From: Candidatus Nitrosopelagicus sp. | GTDB taxonomy: Archaea; Thermoproteota; Nitrososphaeria; Nitrososphaerales; Nitrosopumilaceae | Reading direction: 5' to 3' | NCBI GenBank assembly: GCA_028242535.1 | Contig: JAOJYB010000003.1 | Location: forward strand, 1 to 64,000 | Length of the DNA: 64,000 nucleotides | Shown: one piece after another, positions 17,122 to 26,471 of the stretch | How the letters are laid out: each line of letters starts with the position of its first letter | Numbering within the stretch: position 1 is the first letter of the stretch | Notes under the pieces: generated by a model | What the model was told of the DNA's origin: nothing | What the model saw: only the letters and a program-made list of their open reading frames with translations | Database searches by the model: none | Translations under genes and position numbers: made by a program

Positions 17122-17746
17122 AAAGGGTCAAGAGATAGAAGATGAAAGTATGCAAATCATTGAAAGTGAAATTGGTTCCCATTCATATAATGAGATGGAA
17201 TGGCCAATTGTTAGAAGAATAATTCATTCAACTGCAGATTTTGATTTTGCTGGAGAAAATAAGCTTCTATTTCACAAAGATGCAATTTCAAATGGAATTA
17301 ATGCACTAAAAAATGGATGTAGTATAGTTGCAGATGTTAATGGAGTGATAGGATTGATGAATAAACAGAACCCAAAAGATTTTGGAAATGATTTGATCTG
17401 TAATATTTCAGATCCAGTATTAATGGAATCAGCAAAAAAAGCAGGAAAGACAAGAGCACAAATGTCTATGAGAATGGCGGAAAAAGAGATTAATGGAGGA
17501 ATCGTGGTAGTGGGAAATGCCCCTACGGCACTTTTAGAAGTAATGGAGATGTTTAGAGAAGGATTAGTAAAACCAGCGCTTGTTGTTGGAATTCCAGTTG
17601 GATTTGTTTCTGCAGTGGAATCAAAAGATGAGTTATCAAAGATGGACATGCCATTTATTACAAATATTGGTCGTAAAGGAGGAAGCCCCTGTGCGTCTGC
17701 AATAATTAACGCATTGTACAAATTGTTAAGACAAGGAAGTAACTAG
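17111..17746 (+). CDS. cbiC: Cobalt-precorrin-8 methylmutase
   Basis: Moves the methyl group from C11 to C12 to give cobyrinate. The 211-residue protein has the CbiC/CobH signatures: residues RRIIHSTADFDFA near position 35, NDLICNISDPVLM, the glycine-rich IVVVGNAPTALLEV and LVVGIPVGFVSAVESK, ending GRKGGSPCASAIINAL. The conserved His in RRIIHSTAD is the catalytic residue in CobH. Its start overlaps cbiX by 11 bases, and its stop interlocks by four bases with cbiA on the other strand. Confidence 0.96.
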   Translation: MQTRKGQEIEDESMQIIESEIGSHSYNEMEWPIVRRIIHSTADFDFAGENKLLFHKDAISNGINALKNGCSIVADVNGVIGLMNKQNPKDFGNDLICNISDPVLMESAKKAGKTRAQMSMRMAEKEINGGIVVVGNAPTALLEVMEMFREGLVKPALVVGIPVGFVSAVESKDELSKMDMPFITNIGRKGGSPCASAIINALYKLLRQGSN

Positions 17747-19086
17747 ATTTTTAGAGAGTTTTCAATTAATTTTGAAGCAAATTTTGCACTATCAAAATAA
17801 AGATGACAGTATGATGCCATAGTATTGTATTCAGTTAATGCATCTTTGTGTGATGAAATTCCTTCGCCTACTTTTAGATCGTAAAGGAATTTTGCATCTT
17901 TTTGTATGTTGATTATTTTTGAATAATGAAATTCGTGTGCACGGAAATTTCGTGGTGAGGATATTAAACAATTTGAATTTATTTTCCCTTCAGTGTAATT
18001 TAATGTCATTTTTTTGGTCATGATTGTATCTACATCAAATAGACCAACCATTTTGGACTTTTTCTTTCCATAAGTAATTGAATTTGTGAGATACATCAAT
18101 CCACCACATTCTGCATAAATTGGAGTGGAATTTTCAGCATGAATTTTTATTGATTTTTTCATTGATGTATTTTTTTCAAGAGAAGAAGCTAAAACTTCAG
18201 GAAAGCCACCGCCTAGATAAATTAAATCACAGTTTGGTATTTTTTTATCATTAATCGGACTGAAAAATTTTATTTTTGCGCCTTCACGTCTCAACGCTTC
18301 AATATTATCATGATAATAGAAATTAAATGAACTATCAAGCGCAATCGCTACAGTAATCTTTGCTGTTTTAGATTTGATTGGTTTTATTCTATTTATGGGA
18401 GATGTTTTTTTGCATATTTTTTCAATTAGGGCGAAATCAAGATAATCAGAAATTTCTTTTGAAATTTGTCTAATTTTTGCATGAAGAACTTTTTGTTCTG
18501 CAATAGGAACTAATCCAAGATGTCTTGATTCTAGATTTATTGATGCATTTTTTGGGATAACCCCAATTATTGGAATTTTGAGATTTTGTAATGCAGTTCT
18601 ACATAGAATTTCATGTTTTTTACTGCCAATTTTATTAAGAATGATTCCTGATATTCGTGAATTTTTATGAAATTTTGTAAAGCCTAATGCAGTTGCAGCA
18701 ATTGAACGTGATGTTTTACTTGCATCTAGTATTAGAATCACAGGAGAATCTAATAATGTTGCAACATGGTGCGTACTTGCAAAATTTGTTTTTCCTCCAA
18801 ATCCATCATAATAACCCATCACACCTTCAATTATCGAGATATCAGATTTTGAATTTCTTGTAAAACTTTGAATCAATTCTTGCGTTCCCATTAACCAGAC
18901 ATCTAAATTTCTAGTTTCATTTTTTGAAATAGAAGTTAAGTAGCTTGGATCAATGTAATCAGGTCCAACTTTGAATGGTTGAACTGAGTAACCTCTTTTT
19001 TTCAAACCAAAGATGATTGCACTTGTGATGGATGTTTTACCAACACAACTAGTGGAACCAGCAATTACTAATCTTGGAAGTCTCAA
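17743..19086 (-). CDS. cbiA: Cobyrinate a,c-diamide synthase
   Basis: Glutamine-dependent amidation of the a and c carboxylates of cobyrinate. The 447-residue protein has an N-terminal P-loop domain (AGSTSCVGKTSITSAI, residues about 9-24; FKVGPDYIDPSYL) and a C-terminal class I glutamine amidotransferase-like domain (IYLGGGFPEVLA; nucleophile Cys in YAECGGLMYL; the late His in RAHEFHYS). ATG at 19086 lies 85 bases from the divergent adenosyltransferase gene. Its 3' end meets cbiC in a CTAG shared by both stop codons. Confidence 0.95.
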   Translation of the reverse strand: MRLPRLVIAGSTSCVGKTSITSAIIFGLKKRGYSVQPFKVGPDYIDPSYLTSISKNETRNLDVWLMGTQELIQSFTRNSKSDISIIEGVMGYYDGFGGKTNFASTHHVATLLDSPVILILDASKTSRSIAATALGFTKFHKNSRISGIILNKIGSKKHEILCRTALQNLKIPIIGVIPKNASINLESRHLGLVPIAEQKVLHAKIRQISKEISDYLDFALIEKICKKTSPINRIKPIKSKTAKITVAIALDSSFNFYYHDNIEALRREGAKIKFFSPINDKKIPNCDLIYLGGGFPEVLASSLEKNTSMKKSIKIHAENSTPIYAECGGLMYLTNSITYGKKKSKMVGLFDVDTIMTKKMTLNYTEGKINSNCLISSPRNFRAHEFHYSKIINIQKDAKFLYDLKVGEGISSHKDALTEYNTMASYCHLYFDSAKFASKLIENSLKI

Positions 19087-19171
19087 TTTCTTATGGTAAT
19101 GTTGTTTTTTATTTAAATGGATTTAATTTAGAAATTACAATCTTTTTACTAGATGATTTTCCTGTGTTAAT

Positions 19172-19705
19172 ATGAGTAAAGATGGATTAGTTATTGTTTA
19201 TACAGGAAATGGAAAAGGTAAGACTACTGCAGCATTAGGTATGGCACTGAGAGCAATCGGATATGAACATAAAGTGTGTATGTTACAATTCATTAAAGGT
19301 TCATGGCATTATGGTGAGATGGATTCTTCAAAAAAGTTAGAGCCATATTTGGAATTAATCGCCATAGGAAAAGGATTTGTTGGAATTTTGGATGATAACA
19401 GCCCAAGAGAAGAACATGAAAAATATGCTGCAGAAGCCTTGAAAATTTGCAGTGAGAAGATTTTATCAGAAGAATACAATATTGTTATACTTGATGAAGT
19501 GAACTATGCAATTAACTTAGGTTTGATAGATGTGAAAGAGATTGTAAAATTAATTAATGAAAAACCTATTGCTCTTGATCTTGTTTTAACAGGTAATCAT
19601 GCAAAAGAAGAGATAATTGAATTGGCTGATTTGGTTACAGAGATGAAAGAGATCAAACACCCATTCAAATCAGGAATAAAGGCTAAGAAAGGAATTGATT
19701 TTTAA
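19172..19705 (+). CDS. cobO: Corrinoid adenosyltransferase (CobA/CobO type)
   Basis: Transfers the 5'-deoxyadenosyl group from ATP to cob(I)yrinate diamide. The 177-residue protein carries the family P-loop YTGNGKGKTTAALGMALRA (residues about 10-28), the strand VCMLQFIKGSW and the Walker B-like IVILDEVNYAI. LVLTGNHAKEEIIELADLVTEMKE is the usual C-terminal motif. ATG start at 19172. It is divergent from cbiA and 26 bases before the translation factor gene, so it may be co-transcribed with it. Confidence 0.95.
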   Translation: MSKDGLVIVYTGNGKGKTTAALGMALRAIGYEHKVCMLQFIKGSWHYGEMDSSKKLEPYLELIAIGKGFVGILDDNSPREEHEKYAAEALKICSEKILSEEYNIVILDEVNYAINLGLIDVKEIVKLINEKPIALDLVLTGNHAKEEIIELADLVTEMKEIKHPFKSGIKAKKGIDF

Positions 19706-19730
19706 CCTTAACTAATAGAGAAAAATTAGA

Positions 19731-20531
19731 TTGTCATCAAATGTGCAAGAATTACCAGAAATAGGAGAGATTGTTATTGCAACAATCACAAAAATCAGTG
19801 ATCATGGTGCATATGTTACACTAGATGAATATAATAAAATTCAAGGATTTTTACATGTATCAGAAATTGCACCAGGATGGGTTCGTAAAGTACACCGTTA
19901 TGTCAAAGAAGGAGAGAAAAAAGTTCTTCTAGTAAAAAAAGTTAGGACAGAAAGAAAAGAGATTGATCTTTCTTTAAAACAGATTTCAAAAGAACAAAGA
20001 AAAAAGAAACTGCTAGACGTTAAACGATTTGAAAAAGAACAAGGAATATTAAAAAATATTCAAGAAAAATCAGAATTGACTACAAAACAAATTGAAGAGC
20101 TTGAAGATCAATTTTTGTCAAAATATGATTCCGTTTATGATGCAATGTTAAATATTGCAATCAAGGGTACCGGAGAAATAAATGATTTGAAATTACAAAA
20201 AAAGGTTCTTACAACAATTGAAGATATTTGTTCAAAAATGAAACTTCCATCAGTAGAATTAAGAGGAATTTTGGAGATTTCAAATAATCAATCAAATGGA
20301 GTTGAATTAATACAAAAAACCTTAATAGATGCAGAAAATGTTAAAGATGCAAAAATAGAGATAACATATTTGGGTGCACCAAGATATAGATTAAGTTTAG
20401 TTGCTCAAGATTTTAAAACTGCTGAAAAATCTTTGAAGCCAATTTTAGAAAAAATTGAGAAAAATGTGAAAAAACAAAGTGGGTTATACAACTTTACACG
20501 AGAAGAATCAATTAAAACAGGAGAAGGATAA
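19731..20531 (+). CDS. Translation initiation factor aIF2 subunit alpha
   Basis: Subunit of the heterotrimeric aIF2 that carries initiator tRNA. The 266-residue protein has an N-terminal S1 domain (GEIVIATITKISDHGAYVTL, GFLHVSEIAPGWVRKVHRYV), a helical middle domain (about 90-170) and a C-terminal alpha/beta domain (IEITYLGAPRYRLSLVAQDF). The start is TTG at 19731, agreeing with the family N-terminus (ELPEIGEIV). The gamma subunit is at 23836 on the other strand. Nop10 follows with no spacing, a pairing widespread in archaea. Confidence 0.96.
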   Translation: MSSNVQELPEIGEIVIATITKISDHGAYVTLDEYNKIQGFLHVSEIAPGWVRKVHRYVKEGEKKVLLVKKVRTERKEIDLSLKQISKEQRKKKLLDVKRFEKEQGILKNIQEKSELTTKQIEELEDQFLSKYDSVYDAMLNIAIKGTGEINDLKLQKKVLTTIEDICSKMKLPSVELRGILEISNNQSNGVELIQKTLIDAENVKDAKIEITYLGAPRYRLSLVAQDFKTAEKSLKPILEKIEKNVKKQSGLYNFTREESIKTGEG

Positions 20532-20681
20532 TTGCGTTTTCAGCTTAGGAAATGTCCTGAATGTTTAACATATACGCTCAAAAATGAATGTAAGGAGTGT
20601 AAGGAGATGACAAAGAGTGTTCATCCTGCAAAATTTTCACCTGATGATAGATATCTTAGATATAGAATTGCCGAAAAGTGA
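20532..20681 (+). CDS. Nop10, H/ACA ribonucleoprotein subunit
   Basis: A 49-residue zinc-binding subunit of the H/ACA RNP that guides pseudouridylation of rRNA. Translation gives [20 protein letters not shown] near the start, with four Cys (residues 8, 11, 20, 23) in a CxxC...CxxC zinc ribbon, followed by the conserved tail [17 protein letters not shown]. The start is TTG at 20532, immediately after the aIF2 alpha stop. The stop abuts the stop of the convergent oligosaccharyltransferase gene. Confidence 0.95.
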   Translation: MRFQLRKCPECLTYTLKNECKECKEMTKSVHPAKFSPDDRYLRYRIAEK

Positions 20682-22952
20682 TCAAGGAATATAATTTGGA
20701 TTTATTTTATAGATCAGGACTGTAGACATTGGACCTGGAATTTCGCTGTAGAAGCTAGGTGATGCATAGACAAGATAGAAGGGATCATTTTCAGAATCCA
20801 TATATTTTATATCCTTAATGTAAATAGGTATCAATCCATCTCTATGTTCATCATATGCTCTACTAGTATCTGGGTCAACATGTTTAAAAATAGAAAATGG
20901 CATTAATTTTCCCAATGTGGAATTTTCCATGAAATATGATGTAGGGGTAATGCCATCATACTCAAGAAATTTCGATGGTTCATGATTTGAGATTTTCATA
21001 AACCAATGTTTTTTACTTTCATCTCCACCACCATCAAGAGTATAAAAGAAAAGATTAGAGCCAGGAATGGGAATTCTTTCGCCTGCCACATAGATCAAAA
21101 GATAATCAGCATCTAATCCATAAGCTACAGGAAAGCATCTTTTTTGAATAGTATCCAATTTTTTTGCATCTGATATGGAGATTGGTTTACAGTCTTTTCT
21201 TGCATCATCTGAAGATAACCAACTTTGATATGTTTCTCCTCCCCATTCTTCAACATTATCATCACCAAGATATTTTGAAACATCTTCAGTATAATGTGAG
21301 TTAAGAATTTGCCAAGAGTTTTCGGGAGTTGTTATCAGTGAATAAGCCATTTTTTTAATTTGCCAATCAATTACGGTTGCGTTATCTACTATAGTGGTTC
21401 TATTAGATAATGTGGTAATCCAATATCCATAATCCCACCAAGAAGCAATGATTGCATCTTCGGAAGTATTATTTTTTAACCAATTCATTGCATCAGGCCA
21501 ATCATTAGTAGATATTTGAAAGAACGATCCTCCATGAAGTATTGTTGGAGGAAATTCAGCCCAAGAAGACCAAGACAGATCTTCAGGAAGTATTACGGGC
21601 GTTAGAAACAGTCCCAATATTACACCACAAAACAATATTTTTGTTGAAGAAAATATGTTTGATTCAAGTATTTTTTTAAAAAGTATTGCCAGACCTATAG
21701 AACCTAAGATAATTAATCCAACAGAAGCAAAAAGTTCCAATCTTACAAAAGAAGAACTAATGTAAATTGCAGCAATACCTATAATCAGAGCAAAAATACG
21801 TTTATCAATTTTTAGATCAATTGTTTTTCTTGAAAATAGAAACCATATTCCAATTATACCAAATATTATGAAAACTGACACAAAGGTGTATGATGTAGTT
21901 ATGGATGTAGTCATGTGTTCAGATACTGAATCAGTTAGTGGATCTAGACTAGTTAGGAAGGGATTCATCGCGTTAAGATATCTAAATCCAGGAAGACCAA
22001 CTATTCCACTAGCAAAAACTCCTATCATAGCAATAATAATCGACGTGAGAAATATGGAACAATTTCGAATGTGTTTAGATTCATTACTAAATTTTTTAAT
22101 TAATTCACATACAACAACAAAGACTGTAGAGAGACCAACTAGAAGTCCAGCATAGCCAATAGTAAACGTACTAGTTCGTTCAAACAATAACAAAGACAAT
22201 ATCAATGAGACAGAAAAGACAGGTGCTGCCCAGATTGTAAAATTTTTTTCTCGTTTTAGAAATGGGAGAATCAAGTAGAATAAGACTATTGGAATTAAGA
22301 AAAACAATATTCCACCCCATGAAGAAAGACCTAAAGCTAAGAAAATCCCTGCAAAAACAAGTTTAATAAAAGAAAATTTTCCTTTATTGAACATTATACC
22401 TGAAACAAAAAGATACATCGCAAGAAATGCAAAAAATAATCCTAATGGCTCAGATTTGAACCAACCAATTAGTCCTCGAGTGAATATTGGTGCTGAAACT
22501 GAAAACATTAATGCTGCTAATAGTCCAGCAGTAGTGCCACCGAGAACTCGCACAAATGCAAAAACAGAGATAGCCGTTAATGAGCCAATTACCAGCGGAA
22601 AAATAATAACAAAATCATATAATGACGAATTAGAACCAAATAATTGATAAAAAATACTTGCAGAAATATGTAATGATACTTGTGAGTTTTCAGAAATATC
22701 TCGTCCAAAAGGATGCCAACTTTTCTCATCAATCCATTGGAAATATGCATCATAGCCATTTTCTAAAACATACTCAGTTGCTCTAAAATTAAAAAAAGGA
22801 TCAAATTCGAATAATTCGAGCCCATATGTAGCAGGTGTAGAACGAATTAGCATTGAAATAGAAACTGAAAGTGCTAAAACACCAATTACAAGTAAATGTT
22901 GTAATCTGAAATCAAAAGTACCTACTGTAAATAATTTCTGATTAGATAGCAT
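20682..22952 (-). CDS. aglB: Oligosaccharyltransferase AglB/STT3
   Basis: Transfers lipid-linked oligosaccharide to Asn in N-X-S/T sequons of exported proteins. The 756-residue protein has an N-terminal membrane domain of roughly 13 helices (to about residue 465) and a C-terminal extracytoplasmic domain. The first acidic motif is FDPFFNFRA at about 50-58 (Asp51). The catalytic-domain signature WWDYGYW is at 505-511. A GxxDG-like substrate contact and the family's DNAT follow soon after. ATG start at 22952. Its stop directly abuts Nop10. Confidence 0.94.
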   Translation of the reverse strand: MLSNQKLFTVGTFDFRLQHLLVIGVLALSVSISMLIRSTPATYGLELFEFDPFFNFRATEYVLENGYDAYFQWIDEKSWHPFGRDISENSQVSLHISASIFYQLFGSNSSLYDFVIIFPLVIGSLTAISVFAFVRVLGGTTAGLLAALMFSVSAPIFTRGLIGWFKSEPLGLFFAFLAMYLFVSGIMFNKGKFSFIKLVFAGIFLALGLSSWGGILFFLIPIVLFYLILPFLKREKNFTIWAAPVFSVSLILSLLLFERTSTFTIGYAGLLVGLSTVFVVVCELIKKFSNESKHIRNCSIFLTSIIIAMIGVFASGIVGLPGFRYLNAMNPFLTSLDPLTDSVSEHMTTSITTSYTFVSVFIIFGIIGIWFLFSRKTIDLKIDKRIFALIIGIAAIYISSSFVRLELFASVGLIILGSIGLAILFKKILESNIFSSTKILFCGVILGLFLTPVILPEDLSWSSWAEFPPTILHGGSFFQISTNDWPDAMNWLKNNTSEDAIIASWWDYGYWITTLSNRTTIVDNATVIDWQIKKMAYSLITTPENSWQILNSHYTEDVSKYLGDDNVEEWGGETYQSWLSSDDARKDCKPISISDAKKLDTIQKRCFPVAYGLDADYLLIYVAGERIPIPGSNLFFYTLDGGGDESKKHWFMKISNHEPSKFLEYDGITPTSYFMENSTLGKLMPFSIFKHVDPDTSRAYDEHRDGLIPIYIKDIKYMDSENDPFYLVYASPSFYSEIPGPMSTVLIYKINPNYIP

Positions 22953-22992
22953 ATTTCAACTCAATTTTGATACTTATTTACAGTTTATTGCA

Positions 22993-23439
22993 CTATGATG
23001 TAAAAGTTCCAGTCAGTTTGGCTTCGGCAAGAATGTGACCTTTCATTGCATCCTCTAATTCCTGTTTGGAAAAACCATCCTTCAATTCATGAAATAGATT
23101 TGTATCAAGTGCATATCCTTTGAAGACGTATGTATGTCTTCCATCTGGAGGTGCAGGTCCACCATAACCAATTTCACCAAAATCATTTTTTCCTTCTACG
23201 ACCTTAAAATGTTCTTCCCATCCTTGACCAATTCTTGCAAAAAAATACATGTTATGAATCCAAACTTTTCCTACCGCTTTCATTGCATCAGGATCATCCA
23301 TGATTAATGCAAAATAATTGGTCAGATTTTCTTCATTGAACTCTAAGCTTGGTTGTCTATTTCCATGCTTGTAACCACAGTCTTTTGGAATTTCTTCTCC
23401 ATCTTTAAAGTCCTTACTGGTTATAGAAAATTCAGACAT
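22993..23439 (-). CDS. PEBP family protein (YbhB/YbcL-like)
   Basis: A 148-residue phosphatidylethanolamine-binding-protein fold. The family motifs are DDPDAMKAVGKVWIHNMYFF (DPDxP region with a His) and PPDGRHTYVFKGYALD (GxHxY region), which together form the anion-binding pocket. No signal peptide, so it is cytoplasmic. The biochemical role of prokaryotic members is uncertain. It sits alone between aglB and the PIN gene with short gaps. Confidence 0.9.
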   Translation of the reverse strand: MSEFSITSKDFKDGEEIPKDCGYKHGNRQPSLEFNEENLTNYFALIMDDPDAMKAVGKVWIHNMYFFARIGQGWEEHFKVVEGKNDFGEIGYGGPAPPDGRHTYVFKGYALDTNLFHELKDGFSKQELEDAMKGHILAEAKLTGTFTS

Positions 23440-23474
23440 GTATCATTAAATAATTATTTTTAAAATAAAGTTTT

Positions 23475-23843
23475 CTAGTTTTCAAGTACAATCTTATCGT
23501 TATGAATAGATAAAATTGAACTTCCTGATTGTTTTATCTTATTTTTCAGTTCTCTATCCATTGTTGCTACAATACTTCTATTTTCTTTGATAAAATCAAG
23601 AATTGCTGCATCAGCATTACTACCATCAATATCATTTATTTTAAAATTTTTAATAAAATCTAATGTTTGTTCTGAGATAATTTTCTTATCTGGATCTCCA
23701 GCAAGATGTTCTAATTCTTTTTTAACAATTTTAGGAACAATAAATGAGAGAGTACCAATTTCAGTCTCTATAGAATCAATATTTTTTATTCTATGAGTAG
23801 CTAAATGGATTAAAAAACTAGTATCAGATATTACATTAACCAA
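23475..23843 (-). CDS. PIN-domain nuclease-like protein next to aIF2 gamma
   Basis: A 122-residue PIN fold. The N-terminal VISDTSFLIHLA holds the first acidic residue. Later acidic positions are in KKELEHLAGD, DGSNADAAILDFI and VATMDRELKNKI, the usual four-point metal site. It resembles the Fcf1/Utp24-like PIN group involved in rRNA processing more than VapC toxins. There is no adjacent antitoxin: the upstream partner is aIF2 gamma, whose stop overlaps this start by 8 bases. A ribosome-linked role is inferred from that coupling. Confidence 0.8.
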   Translation of the reverse strand: MVNVISDTSFLIHLATHRIKNIDSIETEIGTLSFIVPKIVKKELEHLAGDPDKKIISEQTLDFIKNFKINDIDGSNADAAILDFIKENRSIVATMDRELKNKIKQSGSSILSIHNDKIVLEN

Positions 23844-25098
23844 TTATTCCAGCACCGATTAATCTCCATCTATCAGAGATTCTTCTACTAATTGCTACAT
23901 TACTTTTTTCAAATAAACATGCAGGACGTCTTAATGTTACTTCAATATCATTTGATTTTACTTTGGTAACTTTACCAGGAATTGGAGCAGTACCAATGTT
24001 TAATCTTAACATTTCATTCATGTTAATTGGAGCAATTTTCTCGTTACCTGTAGAACCAACTGCAGAATCAAATAAACTTACTTTTAATTTTGCAATGTCG
24101 GAATTTTCTGGTAATGAATCTGGTTTTCCTATAACAGAACCAATGAATGAATCTCCACGTGTTAAATTTGGATCAAGTTTAGTTCCAATTGCTATAAGAC
24201 CACCAGGTTTTACATTATCAACAGTTCCAGCACCAGTTCCTAGAGATACAATTTCAGTGAATATTGGTTCATAATTTTTTCTCTTTTCATTTACTAATCC
24301 AGGTTTAATCTCAATTTCATCTCCAATGTTAAACTGCCCTTCAGCTAGACTTCCTCCAATAACACCACCTTTCATATTTGCAATTTTTGAACCAGGTTTG
24401 TTAATGTCAAATGAACGTAAAACATGCATTACAGGAGATTTTTTATCATCATGTTCTGGTGTTTTGATTTCATTTTCTATTGAGTAAATTAATGCATCTA
24501 AATTTAGATTAGATTGTGCAGATACAGGGATTACAGGAGATTTTGCAGCGTTTGTTCCTTTAATGAATTTTGAGATATCAGAATAATTACTCATTGCTTC
24601 TTTGTATGTAATTAGATCAACTTTATTTTGAACCACAACGATTTGTTTAATTCCTAATGTTTGTAATGCCAAAAGATGTTCTTTACTTTGCATTTGAGGA
24701 ACTTTTTCATTTGCAGCTACTAGCAAAATGGCTCCATCCATTAATGCAGAACCTGATAACATATTTGCCATCAAACTTTCATGTCCAGGGCTATCAACAA
24801 AACTAACTACTCTACTAAGTTCTCCTTCTTGTTTACAATTTGGGCATTTAGGAGAAGTTGAATAATTTGTTGGAGGCTCACAATCAGGACATTTGTAAAA
24901 TGCAGCGTCAGAATAACCAACACGAATTGTAATTCCTCGCTTCAATTCTTGACTATGAACACTAGTCCATTTTCCTGTTAGTGCCTGAATTAGAGTGGTT
25001 TTTCCATGATCTACATGACCTGCAGTACCAATGTTAACACATGGCTGGTTACCATATTTTTTTACATACCAATCAGGAAGCGAATCTTTCCAATGCAT
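23836..25098 (-). CDS. Translation initiation factor aIF2 subunit gamma
   Basis: The GTPase subunit of aIF2. The 420-residue protein has G1 GTAGHVDHGKTTL near residue 24, the switch region RGITIRVGYSDA, a zinc knuckle with Cys pairs (CPDCE...CPNCK, about residues 74-92), G3 VDSPGHESLMA and G4 QNKVDL. Domains II and III follow (MKGGVIGGSLAEGQFNIGDEIEI; VTLRRPACLFEKSNVAISRR). ATG start at 25098. It is translationally coupled to the PIN gene. Identity is firm. Confidence 0.97.
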   Translation of the reverse strand: MHWKDSLPDWYVKKYGNQPCVNIGTAGHVDHGKTTLIQALTGKWTSVHSQELKRGITIRVGYSDAAFYKCPDCEPPTNYSTSPKCPNCKQEGELSRVVSFVDSPGHESLMANMLSGSALMDGAILLVAANEKVPQMQSKEHLLALQTLGIKQIVVVQNKVDLITYKEAMSNYSDISKFIKGTNAAKSPVIPVSAQSNLNLDALIYSIENEIKTPEHDDKKSPVMHVLRSFDINKPGSKIANMKGGVIGGSLAEGQFNIGDEIEIKPGLVNEKRKNYEPIFTEIVSLGTGAGTVDNVKPGGLIAIGTKLDPNLTRGDSFIGSVIGKPDSLPENSDIAKLKVSLFDSAVGSTGNEKIAPINMNEMLRLNIGTAPIPGKVTKVKSNDIEVTLRRPACLFEKSNVAISRRISDRWRLIGAGIIG

Positions 25099-25148
25099 TA
25101 TTGAAATGATGAATCTAGACTATGTTAATTTATGCATTAAGTTTTGAC

Positions 25149-26471
25149 TTATGCAGATTTTTTGCTTATCATTGGCAATTTACCTTTCTTGTACAAAAAT
25201 CCAATTATTCCAAGAATGATAATTATTATAATAATACTACCCACAGGTGATTCTTCATCATTACTATCCAACAAAGATAATCCAGAAACATCAATTGTAG
25301 TATCATATGACAAAGAATGTTCAACCCTCATAGAATCCTTGTACGTTACTTCAATTGTAATATCATGTTTGCCAGATAATGATATTCCATCATATTCAAT
25401 TGGAATGTTAAATGGTACAGGACTATCAGGTTCTATTTCATCAATATATTGTGTTGATTCTTTAATATTAGATTCTCCTCTTGGTTTTAGAGTAACAAAT
25501 CCAAATAATCCATCACTATTTCCTTCGTTTAAAATTTCACCGATGACGGTATATTTTCCAGATAAATCAATAACCTTAACACCATAAATTGATGGATCAA
25601 CTAAACCATTAATGTAAAAGTCTGCTACTCGCTTAACAGTTTGTTTTTCTCCATGTGCATTATAATATGTAATTGACATTGGTAGATGCAGAGGTTCATT
25701 TTTGATTGATTCAGGAATAAATGCATGGAAAGAAAAGGTTGCAGCGGATTGTGGTTCTATAGTTCCTACATCCCAATTTGATTGATCAAAAATTACATTT
25801 TCTAAGTTTGTAATAGATTTTGAAGATGATGAAACGGAAGTGAGATCATTTTGTAGTACAATATCAACATTGTTTAATGGCGCAGTACCTGCATTTGATA
25901 TTTCAATTACGACCAAATTATTTACAATTGATGTAAGTGCGCCTGATAATGGTTTTAGATTAACTATACTATCACCAGTAAGTTTGAAAGTGAAAGGAAA
26001 TGTTTCATTTCTTTCACCAGATTCTCTTAGTCGTGAAAAGCTAAGGTCGATAGTTCCAGAATAATCTTTGATAGTAGCTAGACTGGAAACATCAACAAAA
26101 AATGTTAGAGCAAAGGTATTTCCAGCAGATGCTTTTGAATCATTATCAGCAACTATTGCAACACCTCTACCACTTGGAGATTGGTATGCTGCAGGAAGGT
26201 AGAGTTTTCCTTTAATTCCAGTAATATCTTGCGTTCCTACATTACTCATTATTACAGTAAATGGAACATTTTTGTCACCAGGTGCAACCTCAATTTTTGA
26301 ACCGTCAGTACCAAAATACGCATCTAAGAATTTTACACTAAGAATTTGTTTACGTAAAACACCTTCAGCCACATCAGCTGGTCCAAGTCTAGCACCATCA
26401 TATGCAAAAGATAACGGTGTGAGAGAAGTTGAAATTAAAAAGATAGTAAATAATATGATTAGTGTTTTCAT
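25149..26471 (-). CDS. Secreted CARDB-like protein with C-terminal membrane anchor, partner of ABC transporter
   Basis: A 440-residue exported protein. Residues 1-23 are a signal peptide (LIILFTIFLISTSLTPLSFA). The body is beta-rich with repeated CARDB/NEW1-like segments (VPFTVIMSNVGTQDITGI, LVVIEISNAGTAPLNNVDIV, YTVIGEILNEGNSDGLFGFV). The end has one helix of mostly Ile followed by a lysine-rich tail (YKKGKLPMISKKSA). It should sit outside the cell, tethered. Its start overlaps the ABC ATPase stop by four bases, so the three genes 25149-28361 form one coupled operon. It may be an adhesion or binding subunit of the transporter. Confidence 0.75.
   Translation of the reverse strand: MKTLIILFTIFLISTSLTPLSFAYDGARLGPADVAEGVLRKQILSVKFLDAYFGTDGSKIEVAPGDKNVPFTVIMSNVGTQDITGIKGKLYLPAAYQSPSGRGVAIVADNDSKASAGNTFALTFFVDVSSLATIKDYSGTIDLSFSRLRESGERNETFPFTFKLTGDSIVNLKPLSGALTSIVNNLVVIEISNAGTAPLNNVDIVLQNDLTSVSSSSKSITNLENVIFDQSNWDVGTIEPQSAATFSFHAFIPESIKNEPLHLPMSITYYNAHGEKQTVKRVADFYINGLVDPSIYGVKVIDLSGKYTVIGEILNEGNSDGLFGFVTLKPRGESNIKESTQYIDEIEPDSPVPFNIPIEYDGISLSGKHDITIEVTYKDSMRVEHSLSYDTTIDVSGLSLLDSNDEESPVGSIIIIIIILGIIGFLYKKGKLPMISKKSA

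Noticed and set aside
17272..17721. 149-codon minus-strand frame opposite cbiC
   Set aside because: Low-complexity antisense product of a well-conserved gene; no start context or domain.
23475..23843. VapC toxin of a toxin-antitoxin pair
   Set aside because: It is a PIN protein, but the coupled upstream gene is aIF2 gamma and no small antitoxin gene is adjacent.
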